Shown here: positions 34,253 to 41,801 of the stretch, piece by piece | How the letters are laid out: every line of letters begins with the position of its first letter | Numbering within the stretch: the first letter of the stretch is position 1 | Origin: Alicyclobacillus mali NBRC 102425 | Lineage (GTDB): Bacteria; Bacillota; Bacilli; Alicyclobacillales; Alicyclobacillaceae | Assembly: GCF_001570745.1 (NCBI RefSeq) | Contig: NZ_BCSG01000030.1 | Location: forward strand, 1 to 55,488 | Length of the DNA: 55,488 nucleotides | Direction: 5' to 3' | Program-made: the position numbers and the translations under genes | The notes under the pieces: model-generated | Told to the model about the DNA's origin: nothing | The model's input: the letters and a program-made list of their open reading frames with translations, nothing else | Databases searched by the model: none

Positions 34253-35704
34253 GTGCGCATTCACTTGCTTCACATGAACGACCTCCACAGTCGGCTTGAA
34301 AACCACATGCGCATTGGGGCGAAGATCCGCGCGCTGAGAACCGAGTTCGACCGGATAGGCGAAGCGTCGCTCACGTTCGATCTCGGCGACGTGCTGGACC
34401 GCGTGCGGCCGGAGACCGAGGCGACGTGCGGCCTGCTGAACGCGGATCTCATGCGCGCGCTCGGCGTGGACGGTTGGGTCTTTGGCAACAACGAGGGCCT
34501 CACCATTCCGGTGGAGCGATGGGAGGAACTCGTCGTCCGGTCCGGCGCCATCGCGTATGGCACGAACCTGCGGCGCCCGGGCGGACGACCATTTGCCTTC
34601 TTTCGCGACACGCACGTGTACGAGGTGGGCGGGATGCGCATCGGCGCGTTCGGCCTGACGCCGAACTACGACTTGCCCTATCACATGCTCGGCGTCGAGG
34701 CGCTGGACCCGCTTGCGGCCGCTCGAAGGGCTGTGAATGACCTTGTGATGCAGCGGGTGGACGCGATTGTATGTCTTTCTCACATGGGCCTTCGCTTTGA
34801 CCGGGCGTTGGCGCGGGAGCTTCCGCAGATCACCTGCATTCTCGGCGGTCACACCCACGAGACCATGCTCGAGGCGGAGTACGTCGGCCATACCGCCGTC
34901 TTTCAGCCCGGAAAGCACGGATTTTCCTTCGGGCACACGGTCCTCGAGCGCTCGGGCGGGCGCGTGGCGGCGCGCTCGGAACGGATCCCCGTCGAACCCT
35001 GGGAGCCGCTGGACGCCCGCATGATGCAGGTGTACGCCCGAGAGCACGCGTTCGTCGAACGGCAGCTGGGGCGTGCCGTGGCGGACTTGTCCGATCGGCT
35101 GCAGCTCGAGTATGAGAACGAGTGCACCTTCGCCAATCTGCTCACGGACATCCTGTACGACGCATTCGAGGGCGATCTCGCCCTCATGATGGCGGGAGCG
35201 CTCAACGCGAGCCTGTTGCCCGGCGCCATCACCATGGAGCACGTGCTCGGCGCGTGCCCGACGCCCACTCGGCCCATCGTCGTGACCATGCGCGGGGCGG
35301 ACATCCTCGAGGCCATCGATCTCGCCCTGAAGCCCGAAATCCACAATCGCCAGGGAATCGGCTTCGGATTTCGCGGCGGCAGAATTGGCTTGCTCGCCAT
35401 CTCCGGGGCGTTGGCCGAGATCGAGCGCCGGGCGAATGGGCGGGGGGTGCGCCGCGTCGTGCTCGGCGGGCGGCCGCTCGAGCCGGACCGCGACTACCGC
35501 GTCATCACCTGCGAGTATCTGTGGCTGTCTCCCGTGTTTCCGCCGTTTCGCCGCGCACGAGACGTGACCTACCAGCGCCCGTTGGTGCGGGAGCTTCTCA
35601 TTGAGCACATCGGCGATCCCGGCCGCGTGGAGCGGGCCCGGCTTCCGCGCTATGAGGTCGTGGATCCGGTGAAAGGGAGGGCGAACGGCGCATGGCCGAG
35701 CTAG
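34253..35704 (+). CDS. 5'-nucleotidase-family metallophosphatase (YunD-type)
   Basis: The 483-residue protein has the N-terminal calcineurin-like metal site (LLHMNDLHSRLEN, DLGDVLDR, GNNEGL in place of the usual GNHE, LSHMG, ILGGHTHETM) and the C-terminal 5'-nucleotidase domain (ENECTFANLLTDILYDAFEGDLALM, MRGADILEAIDLAL, YRVITCEYLW). There is no signal peptide, unlike secreted 5'-nucleotidases, so it acts in the cytoplasm, as proposed for YunD. The GNNE variant is shared by that subgroup. GTG 34253. It overlaps nth by 13 bases. Confidence 0.88.
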   Translation: MRIHLLHMNDLHSRLENHMRIGAKIRALRTEFDRIGEASLTFDLGDVLDRVRPETEATCGLLNADLMRALGVDGWVFGNNEGLTIPVERWEELVVRSGAIAYGTNLRRPGGRPFAFFRDTHVYEVGGMRIGAFGLTPNYDLPYHMLGVEALDPLAAARRAVNDLVMQRVDAIVCLSHMGLRFDRALARELPQITCILGGHTHETMLEAEYVGHTAVFQPGKHGFSFGHTVLERSGGRVAARSERIPVEPWEPLDARMMQVYAREHAFVERQLGRAVADLSDRLQLEYENECTFANLLTDILYDAFEGDLALMMAGALNASLLPGAITMEHVLGACPTPTRPIVVTMRGADILEAIDLALKPEIHNRQGIGFGFRGGRIGLLAISGALAEIERRANGRGVRRVVLGGRPLEPDRDYRVITCEYLWLSPVFPPFRRARDVTYQRPLVRELLIEHIGDPGRVERARLPRYEVVDPVKGRANGAWPS

Positions 35705-36354
35705 ATCGCGAAACGTCGGTGCGCATTGTGGAGCGGCTCCTCGAGGCGTACCCCGACGCGCGCTGCCAGCTTCACTTCACGACGCCGTTTGAACTGCTCG
35801 TGGCGACCATGCTGTCGGCGCAGTGCACGGACGAGCGCGTCAACATGGTCACCCCGAGGCTGTTCGCGAAGTACCGCGGGCCCGAGGCGTTTGCGAAGGC
35901 GACCCCCGACGAGGTCGCGGAAGACATCCGCGAAGTGGGGTTATTTCGGTCCAAGTCCAAGCATATCGTGGAGACGGCGCGCATCCTCGTCGAAGCGTAT
36001 GGCGGCGAGGTGCCGAACAGCCGAGATCGCCTGATGGAACTGCCTGGCGTCGGGCGGAAGACGGCCAACGTCGTTGTGTCCAACGCCTACGGCGTGCCCG
36101 CGTTTGCTGTGGACACGCATGTGCAGCGCGTGACCAATCGCATCGGTCTCGCGCATTCGAGCGATCCGCTGAAGACCGAGCAGCAGGTGTGCGCGAAGCT
36201 GCCGCCTGAACTGTGGACCAAGGCGCATCACGCGCTCATCCTGCACGGCAGGCGGGTATGCACCGCGCGCAAGCCGAAGTGCCACAACTGCCCCGTGGCG
36301 GATCTGTGTCAGTACGCGCGCAGTCAGGCGCAGCCAAAGGCGGAAGAAGGGTGA
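35692..36354 (+). CDS. nth: Endonuclease III
   Basis: Nth is a bifunctional glycosylase/AP lyase for oxidised pyrimidines. The 220-residue protein has the helix-hairpin-helix with catalytic Lys (LPGVGRKTANVV), the catalytic Asp in AFAVDTHVQRVTNR, and the 4Fe-4S motif C-x6-C-x2-C-x5-C at the C-terminus (CTARKPKCHNCPVADLC). ATG 35692 sits inside the 3' end of the YunD-type gene. In B. subtilis nth is next to dnaD and ypoC; that context is not kept here, but it sits close to mrfAB, as in several Bacillales. Confidence 0.96.
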   Translation: MAELDRETSVRIVERLLEAYPDARCQLHFTTPFELLVATMLSAQCTDERVNMVTPRLFAKYRGPEAFAKATPDEVAEDIREVGLFRSKSKHIVETARILVEAYGGEVPNSRDRLMELPGVGRKTANVVVSNAYGVPAFAVDTHVQRVTNRIGLAHSSDPLKTEQQVCAKLPPELWTKAHHALILHGRRVCTARKPKCHNCPVADLCQYARSQAQPKAEEG

Positions 36355-36371
36355 CGGAGGGAGGCAGTCCG

Positions 36372-36962
36372 ATGTGGAAGCGGCTTTTCATTGTGCTTGC
36401 CGCGTTCGATCTGCTCGCCGTGATCGCGGGACTCCTCGTGTGGACCGGCCTGCCCAGGTCCGGTAATACGACGTCCCCGGCCGTCCCCGTGCCCGCGAAC
36501 GCGCCCACCGTCCAGGTGGATATCGGAGCCGACGCCATCAACGCCTACCTCGCGTACGCCATTGCGCACGATCCCGAGATCGGCCGCGTGCTCGACGCCG
36601 CGAGCGTCCAATTCGGCAATACGTGGGTGTGCAACTTTGGCGTCAAGGTGCTCGATCACGACCTGCCCATGCAGTTCGTCGTGACGCCCATCGTGCAAAG
36701 CGGGAATCTCATTCTGCACGTCGACAGCGCGCAACTGTCGTTCCTCCCCATCCCGCGCTCCGTCGTGTTCTCCGTTCTCGAGCGCGCTTCGCTGCCAAGC
36801 TGGGTCGAGATCGACGGCTCGTCCCAGAACATCGCCTTGAACTTCAGCGAGCGGCCCGCCAAGCCGTTTGCCGTTCGCGTCGTGCAATACTCGCCTTCCG
36901 CACAGAAACTCTCCCTGAATCTTGCGATCCCGCCCCAAACCCTCTCTCAACAGGCGCCATGA
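36372..36962 (+). CDS. YpmS-like membrane-anchored protein (DUF2140)
   Basis: The 196-residue protein has one N-terminal helix (residues 3-25), a Pro-rich linker and an extracellular domain that matches the YpmS plan: VQVDIGADAINAYLAYAI, VQFGNTWVCNFGVKVLDHDLPMQFVVTP, GNLILHVDSAQLSFLPIP, and a positive end. YpmS of B. subtilis is a DUF2140 protein with no settled role. ATG 36372 follows GGAGGGAGG. It is 18 bases after nth, so probably co-transcribed. Confidence 0.75.
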   Translation: MWKRLFIVLAAFDLLAVIAGLLVWTGLPRSGNTTSPAVPVPANAPTVQVDIGADAINAYLAYAIAHDPEIGRVLDAASVQFGNTWVCNFGVKVLDHDLPMQFVVTPIVQSGNLILHVDSAQLSFLPIPRSVVFSVLERASLPSWVEIDGSSQNIALNFSERPAKPFAVRVVQYSPSAQKLSLNLAIPPQTLSQQAP

Positions 36963-37043
36963 CCTTCAGTGACTTCGGATAACTTCCGCCTCCTGGAGCA
37001 AGCTAAATGTGCGAGGAACCTGTTCGCATAGGAGGTTGCTCCA

Positions 37044-38843
37044 GTGGATGTGGGAGTTGGAGGCGCGCTGAAACGGCTCTTGACCGTCGATGACACCGTG
37101 CTGAACGACGATTTCTCCTTGTCGAGCGACGACGATGACCCGGATGCTGACAAGTACAGCGACGAGCCCGACGTGGAGTCGGTCAACTTCACGACGGCGG
37201 AAAACAAGATGGACACTGCCAAAAAACCGGTGTCCATGCGTTCTTTTCTGCGGCGCGCAGAGCGGGAATACGACGAGGCCGTCGAAAAGGCGCACGCCGG
37301 TCAGCAGGACAAAATCGAGCTCGATCTCGACGACATGAAGCGCCGCCTTTCCCGCTTCTTTCACCTGCCACAAAACAAGGATATCGTGATCCGCGAGTTT
37401 GCCGTCGGGGTCGAGGGCCGCGCTCCGTGGCGCGGGATGGTCGTCTACGTCGACGGATTGGTGGACAAGAACGTCATCAACTGGGCCATCCTTGAGCCTC
37501 TGATGGTGTGGTCGCACTTGGCGGACGATCCGAAGCGGGCGCTCACGTACGTGGTCGACCACCTCGTTCCCGGGCACCAGACGCAGCTCATCGAGAAGTG
37601 GTCCGAGGTCGTGTTCAATGTCCTGGCCGGATCGACCGTCGTGTTCCTGGACCGGTGCGACGCGGCGCTCGTCGTCGAGTCGAAGGGATGGGAGCACCGA
37701 AGCGTCAGCACGCCCAAGATGGAAAACGTGGTCCGCGGATCGCAGGACGCGTTCACCGAAAACTTCCGCACCAACACCGGCCTGATCCGCATGCGGCTCC
37801 GCTCCGAGCATTTGGTGACCGAAATTCACGCCGTCGGCAACCTCGCGAAGACGGATGTCGCCATCATGTACATCCATGGCGTGACGAATCCGAAGCTCGT
37901 GAAGGAAGTCCGCCGGCGCATCTCGGATATTGACGTCGACTACGTGCTCGACGCGGGGATGCTGGAACAGTTCATCGAAGATCGCCCGAGCATGATGATT
38001 CCGCAGGTGCTCGTGACGGAGAGGCCGGATCGCGTGGCGGCGATGCTGGCGGAAGGATATGTTGCGATCTTCGTCGGGCACAGCCCGGTCGCCATCATCG
38101 TGCCGGTGGTGCTTTGGTCGCTCATGCACACGTCCGAAGACACGAATCTGCGGATTGTTCCGGGGACGTTTATTCGCGTGATTCGCTGGGTGGCTCTGCT
38201 CACTGCCCTACTGTTGCCGGGGCTGTACATTGCGGTGACCAATTATCACTCGGAAATGTTGCCGACGGACCTGATGCTGGCCATCGCGGGAAGCCGGGAA
38301 CAGGTTCCGTTCCCGGTGGTGGTCGAAGTGTTGTTGATGGAATTCGCCATAGAGCTCATCCGGGAGGCCGGAATTCGCATCCCTTCGGTGATTGGTCCGA
38401 CAATTGGAATTGTTGGCGCTTTGATCATAGGGCAGTCGGCTGTCCAGGCCGGGATCGTCAGTCCGCTGCTCGTCATCGTGGTGGCGACGACGGCGCTGGC
38501 TTCGTTCACGGTGCCGAACTATGAGCTGAGCATGGCGGTGCGCATTCTCCGCTTCGCGTTTCTCATCGCGGGGGCGGTGCTCGGGTTTTACGGCATCGCC
38601 ATTCTGTTCGTGGTCTACGTCGTGCGGCTCTCCATGCTGAAGTCGTTTGGCGTACCATTCCTGTCGCCCGTGGCGCCCATCAGCGGCGCGGCGAGAGATG
38701 TCCTGGTGCGCGGCCCCATCTGGGGCATGAACAAGCGCCCAGCGTTTCTGAACACGCTGAGAAGTTGGAGGCAGAACCCCATGACGAGACCTTGGTCGGC
38801 CGCGACACGAAGAGAAGCAGGAGAGGGGGACGGCAACACATGA
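37044..38843 (+). CDS. Spore germination receptor A subunit (GerAA/GerKA-type)
   Basis: The A subunit is part of the inner-membrane germinant receptor of spores. The 599-residue protein has a long soluble N-terminal domain (about residues 1-345) with family patterns (VVYVDGLVDKNVINWAILEPLM, TNTGLIRMRLRSEHL, YVLDAGMLEQFIED), then five or six membrane helices with the conserved LLPGLYIAVTNYH and AGIRIPSVIGPTIGIVGALIIGQSAV. The first 70 residues include an unusual acidic run (SSDDDDPDADKYSDEPDVE). GTG 37044 follows GGAGG by eight bases. The stop overlaps the B subunit start (ATGA). Confidence 0.93.
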   Translation: MDVGVGGALKRLLTVDDTVLNDDFSLSSDDDDPDADKYSDEPDVESVNFTTAENKMDTAKKPVSMRSFLRRAEREYDEAVEKAHAGQQDKIELDLDDMKRRLSRFFHLPQNKDIVIREFAVGVEGRAPWRGMVVYVDGLVDKNVINWAILEPLMVWSHLADDPKRALTYVVDHLVPGHQTQLIEKWSEVVFNVLAGSTVVFLDRCDAALVVESKGWEHRSVSTPKMENVVRGSQDAFTENFRTNTGLIRMRLRSEHLVTEIHAVGNLAKTDVAIMYIHGVTNPKLVKEVRRRISDIDVDYVLDAGMLEQFIEDRPSMMIPQVLVTERPDRVAAMLAEGYVAIFVGHSPVAIIVPVVLWSLMHTSEDTNLRIVPGTFIRVIRWVALLTALLLPGLYIAVTNYHSEMLPTDLMLAIAGSREQVPFPVVVEVLLMEFAIELIREAGIRIPSVIGPTIGIVGALIIGQSAVQAGIVSPLLVIVVATTALASFTVPNYELSMAVRILRFAFLIAGAVLGFYGIAILFVVYVVRLSMLKSFGVPFLSPVAPISGAARDVLVRGPIWGMNKRPAFLNTLRSWRQNPMTRPWSAATRREAGEGDGNT

Positions 38844-39964
38844 GCCAGTCCGGCAAGAGGGACGCGAAGGTCCCGGCTGCTGAAATGACCGCGATGCTTA
38901 TCATTTTTGTGGCCACCAACGCGTTTCTCACGTACCCGCGCTACATCAGCTTCAGCGCGTACGAGGCGGCGTGGATGGAGCCTATCTTTTCCGGCGCTTT
39001 GACTTTGGCACTGTTCTACCTGGTTGAATGGATCATGAGGAAGTACTTTCAAAATCTTGACATTGTCGAGATCGCCAAAGAGGTGTTCGGGCGATTCGGA
39101 GCCATCTGCATTGCACTTCTGTTTGCGATGTACTTCCTGTGTTCGACAGCCGCAGTGATGCGGGAATTCACGGAGAACGTGGTGAGCACCGTGCTTCCGT
39201 CAACGCCATTGCTGCTCGTCGGAGCGGTGTTCATGTTTGCGGTCGGGTACATTGCGTACGCAGGCATCGAGGGCATTTGCCGCACGGCATTCATTTTCCT
39301 GCCCATCCTCCTCGTGGGGCTGGTCGGCGTGTGTCTGATGACGGTGAACTGGTGGCGCCCATATCTCTTGCTGCCCCTGTGGGGCACAGGGCCGGTGCGT
39401 GTCATGATGGGTGCCATGCAGTATAGTTCCATATTCGCCAATGTGCTGCTGTTGACGATTATCTTCCCGCACGTCAACAACCCGCGCAAGATGCGCCGCA
39501 TTGGCGCGGTGAGCATCATTGTATCGACGCTGCTGCTCGTGTTTCTGGTGCTGTCGTACCACATGGTATTCCCGGCGGCCGAGACCGGGAAGACGTCGTT
39601 CGCGCTCTACCGCTTGGCGCGCATGATCCACATGGGGCCTTTTTTCCAACGGCTTGAGAGCATCTTCATCTTCCTGTGGGTCACGGCGGCCACTGTGCGG
39701 ATGGCGGTCACCATGTGGGGCTCCGCGTATCTCTTGGCGAAGGCGTTCAGTTGGCCCACCTACCGGCCGGCGGTTCCCGCCATCGTCCTGCTGTCGTTCT
39801 CACTCGGCATGTGGCCGCAGAACTGGATGGACGTGATCGAATTCGACGGAACGTACTTGCTCAAATGGGGCTGGATTGTGGTGTTCGCGATCCCGGTGGC
39901 CGTGCTCCTCAGTGGCTGGGTGAAACGATCCCGCCACCGTCACAGGAGGGTTCGACATGTTTAA
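38840..39964 (+). CDS. Spore germination receptor B subunit (GerAB-type permease)
   Basis: The 374-residue protein has ten hydrophobic helices in the APC-superfamily arrangement of GerAB, the germinant-sensing subunit. Typical parts are AAEMTAMLIIFVATNAFLTYPR at the start, EFTENVVSTVLPSTPLLL, AYAGIEGICRTAFIFLPI and ANVLLLTIIFPHV. ATG 38840 overlaps the A subunit stop. A C-subunit gene, the lipoprotein that usually follows, is absent. The 3' end overlaps the start of a 57-residue membrane protein. Confidence 0.92.
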   Translation: MSQSGKRDAKVPAAEMTAMLIIFVATNAFLTYPRYISFSAYEAAWMEPIFSGALTLALFYLVEWIMRKYFQNLDIVEIAKEVFGRFGAICIALLFAMYFLCSTAAVMREFTENVVSTVLPSTPLLLVGAVFMFAVGYIAYAGIEGICRTAFIFLPILLVGLVGVCLMTVNWWRPYLLLPLWGTGPVRVMMGAMQYSSIFANVLLLTIIFPHVNNPRKMRRIGAVSIIVSTLLLVFLVLSYHMVFPAAETGKTSFALYRLARMIHMGPFFQRLESIFIFLWVTAATVRMAVTMWGSAYLLAKAFSWPTYRPAVPAIVLLSFSLGMWPQNWMDVIEFDGTYLLKWGWIVVFAIPVAVLLSGWVKRSRHRHRRVRHV

Positions 39965-40130
39965 GTACCTGTTTGCGATGGTCATACCCGTGTGCATCTT
40001 CATTTACACGTTATCGTTCATGCGCTGGGCGGGGCGAAAGAGCGGCGCGGTGGCGTCGGTATCTGCCGGCGCCTTGGCCATCATTTCGTTGCTGGTCTCG
40101 GGGGCGACGCTCTGGAGAGTGTTGACGTGA
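39957..40130 (+). CDS. 57-residue two-helix membrane protein of the germination operon
   Basis: ATG 39957 lies seven bases after AGGAGGG and overlaps the last eight bases of the B-subunit gene, so it is very likely translated. The product has two hydrophobic helices (residues 2-24, KYLFAMVIPVCIFIYTLSFM, and 34-52, SVSAGALAIISLLVSGATL) joined by a short basic turn (RWAGRKSG). Some Bacillus germination operons encode a tiny two-helix D subunit that tunes the receptor; this gene has the same size class and position, but no sequence relation is shown. It may partly make up for the missing C subunit. Confidence 0.75.
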   Translation: MFKYLFAMVIPVCIFIYTLSFMRWAGRKSGAVASVSAGALAIISLLVSGATLWRVLT

Positions 40131-40603
40131 ACGAGGGGGATACAGACAGCCTAGGTCTGTGCGAAATTCACGACAGTCGTGTCGTGAGAATCGAATGCCG
40201 TCGTTCGATTCCTGTTTCGATACTGGGTACGTTCTCAGCTATAAACTGAGATCGATTCTTTGAATTCCATATATAAAATAATTCCATTAATTGGTGAAGA
40301 TGCCCATGGGTTTTAAAATTTCATTCGCCGCGCGCAATGGGGTGATTTTCTCGTTCATGCATCGCTTGCGCTTCTGAATCTCAGAGAATGCTGCTACGTA
40401 TGAACGCTCCGCTCACAAAGTATCCGACACGCGGTTCTCATAACCCCCTTTAATGTTGAGAAATTAACTTTGTCCATAATTATCCTGGGAGTAGAATGGC
40501 ATATTCTGTAGATACATATCCAAGTAACGTTATGGTTTGGATACCAACTAAAAAAGCTCGAGAGCGGGCCGCCACGGCGAACGGGCGCCTGGGCTACATA
40601 TCG
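40131..40603. other. Gene-poor AT-rich spacer at the edge of the inositol island
   Basis: No convincing gene is present in these 470 bases. The first 120 bases hold four small hairpins; from about 40250 the sequence becomes AT-rich (for example TTCCATATATAAAATAATTCC), unlike the GC-rich DNA before it. No integrase, IS end or tRNA was seen. This looks like a junction between core and accessory DNA. Confidence 0.6.
40142..40251 (+). repeat. Array of four short perfect hairpins
   Basis: Stem 1 is ACAGAC/GTCTGT (40142-40147, 40155-40160). Stem 2 is TCACGACA/TGTCGTGA (40168-40175, 40180-40187). Stem 3 is GAATCGAA/TTCGATTC (40188-40195, 40204-40211) and directly abuts stem 2. Stem 4 is TCTCAG/CTGAGA (40233-40238, 40246-40251). 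None is followed by a proper U-tract, so they are not simple terminators. Confidence 0.7.
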
Positions 40604-41386
40604 TTATCGGTCGTGTGAGAGGACTGGTGAGGGATAGATAATTTGGATATGGTGTTCACTTGCGTAGCGAAGATATCCCTCATTGGGTTGCGAATCGGTA
40701 ATTAAGTAATCAATATCTGAAAGTTTGCAGTATGTCATCAGTCCGAACTTGTCGAACTTATGGCGATCGACGAGCAGATAGGTGTACATGCTTCGTTCGA
40801 CGGCCTCACGTTTAATATCGGTTTCCAAGGCCGACGCGTTAGTCACACCTGTGTCGAGACTGATTCCCGTCGACGCCATGAAGGCCTTGTTGATGTTGTA
40901 TGTCGAGAGGACTCCCGTATCCTTCAGAGACACGAATGAATTGGTGCGCCGCTCCAAGATGCCGCCGACCGTTATAACAGTAAGGTTAGGATACGGCATG
41001 CATCGAACAATGAAATCAAGATTCCCCGTAATAATGGTAATTTCGCGATGTTTAAGGTGATCGAACATTTCGAGTGTTGTTGTGCCTGAGTCCACGAAAA
41101 TAATATCTCCATCAGTTACAAACTGCGCTGCGAGTTCCCCAATGAGCTCCTTCTCTCGCTTGTTGCGAATTTGTCGGTCCGAAAAGGGCACGAGAGGGGA
41201 TGGATCGTGGTTCATTGCGACGCCGCCATAAACCTTTTTGATTTCTCCGCTGTCGACCAGTTCCTGAATATCGCGGCGGATAGTATTCTTTGATACGGCA
41301 AACTTCTCCACTAACTCGTCAAGGGACACAACCTGGTGTTGGGCCACATACTCTTTAATCTGCTGTATCCGTTTCGACTTCATCAT
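40604..41386 (-). CDS. iolR: DeoR-family repressor, IolR-like
   Basis: The protein has an N-terminal DeoR helix-turn-helix (KRIQQIKEYVAQHQVVSLDELVEKFAVSKNTIRRDIQEL) and a C-terminal sugar-phosphate-sensing domain (GDIIFVDSGTTTLEMFDHL, TVITVGGILERRTNSF, FDKFGLMTYCKLSDIDYLITD). ATG 41386 (260 residues) is chosen, behind GAGGTG; TTG 41404 would add six. It diverges from iolA. In B. subtilis IolR represses the iol operon and is relieved by 2-deoxy-5-keto-gluconate-6-phosphate; the same role fits here by position and family, so the name is inference. Confidence 0.85.
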   Translation of the reverse strand: MMKSKRIQQIKEYVAQHQVVSLDELVEKFAVSKNTIRRDIQELVDSGEIKKVYGGVAMNHDPSPLVPFSDRQIRNKREKELIGELAAQFVTDGDIIFVDSGTTTLEMFDHLKHREITIITGNLDFIVRCMPYPNLTVITVGGILERRTNSFVSLKDTGVLSTYNINKAFMASTGISLDTGVTNASALETDIKREAVERSMYTYLLVDRHKFDKFGLMTYCKLSDIDYLITDSQPNEGYLRYASEHHIQIIYPSPVLSHDR

Positions 41387-41426
41387 GTACTTCACGCACC
41401 TCAATATCGGGATGTCGTCAGTTCGG

Positions 41427-41663
41427 TCATGATAAACACTACTCGGATTATATCATATTGTTAGCTTGTTGTGATTAACATTTGGTCATCATCAGGTAAA
41501 AACTGACCTCGACGATTACACAGCGATGAGGAGTCAGATGTGGCCATCCCGTAGGGAACAGCGTGACAGCAAGAAACGACAGTCTGCAAGTAGATCATCA
41601 ATATGTATTCATCATGTTATCAAAAGTGCTTGACGCATCTGTGTGTGTTGTGTACGCTATACC
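41427..41663. promoter_or_regulatory. Divergent iolR/iolA control region with candidate operators
   Basis: The iolR promoter on the minus strand has TATAAT (41447-41452) and ATCACA (41470-41475), 17 bases apart. For iolA, TTGACG lies at 41630-41635, with weak -10 choices TACGCT (41653) or TATACC (41658). Related words TGTTTATCATGA (41427-41438, minus), TGTTAATCACAA (41469-41480, minus) and TGTTATCAAAA (41615-41625, plus) lie downstream of the iolR start, over its -35, and just before the iolA -35. They are candidate repressor sites. A GTCCGCA/TGCGGAC stem (41682-41707) sits in the iolA leader. Confidence 0.5.
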
Positions 41664-41801
41664 TATCTAAAGCATGTGAATGTCCGCAAAGTGATGTGTG
41701 TGCGGACGGTTGTGAAATTTGTATTAGTTAAAGTGTAACGAGTGAGACATGGTGTGCACTCGCATTCGCGGTCGCGCGGTGGCGGAAGGAGACGTGATGA
41801 G

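Noticed and set aside
33407-35608. 733-codon minus-strand open frame opposite the yktB-type and yunD-type genes
   Set aside because: Both plus-strand genes have clear family motifs; the minus frame is His/Arg-rich low-complexity sequence typical of antisense frames.
36959-36982. Seven-codon frame before the germination operon
   Set aside because: Too short to support, and no ribosome site.
40142-40220. tRNA-like look of the hairpin array (GTTCGATTC resembles a T-loop)
   Set aside because: The five bases on each side of GTTCGAT do not pair as a T-stem, and no acceptor stem or anticodon arm of the right size is present.
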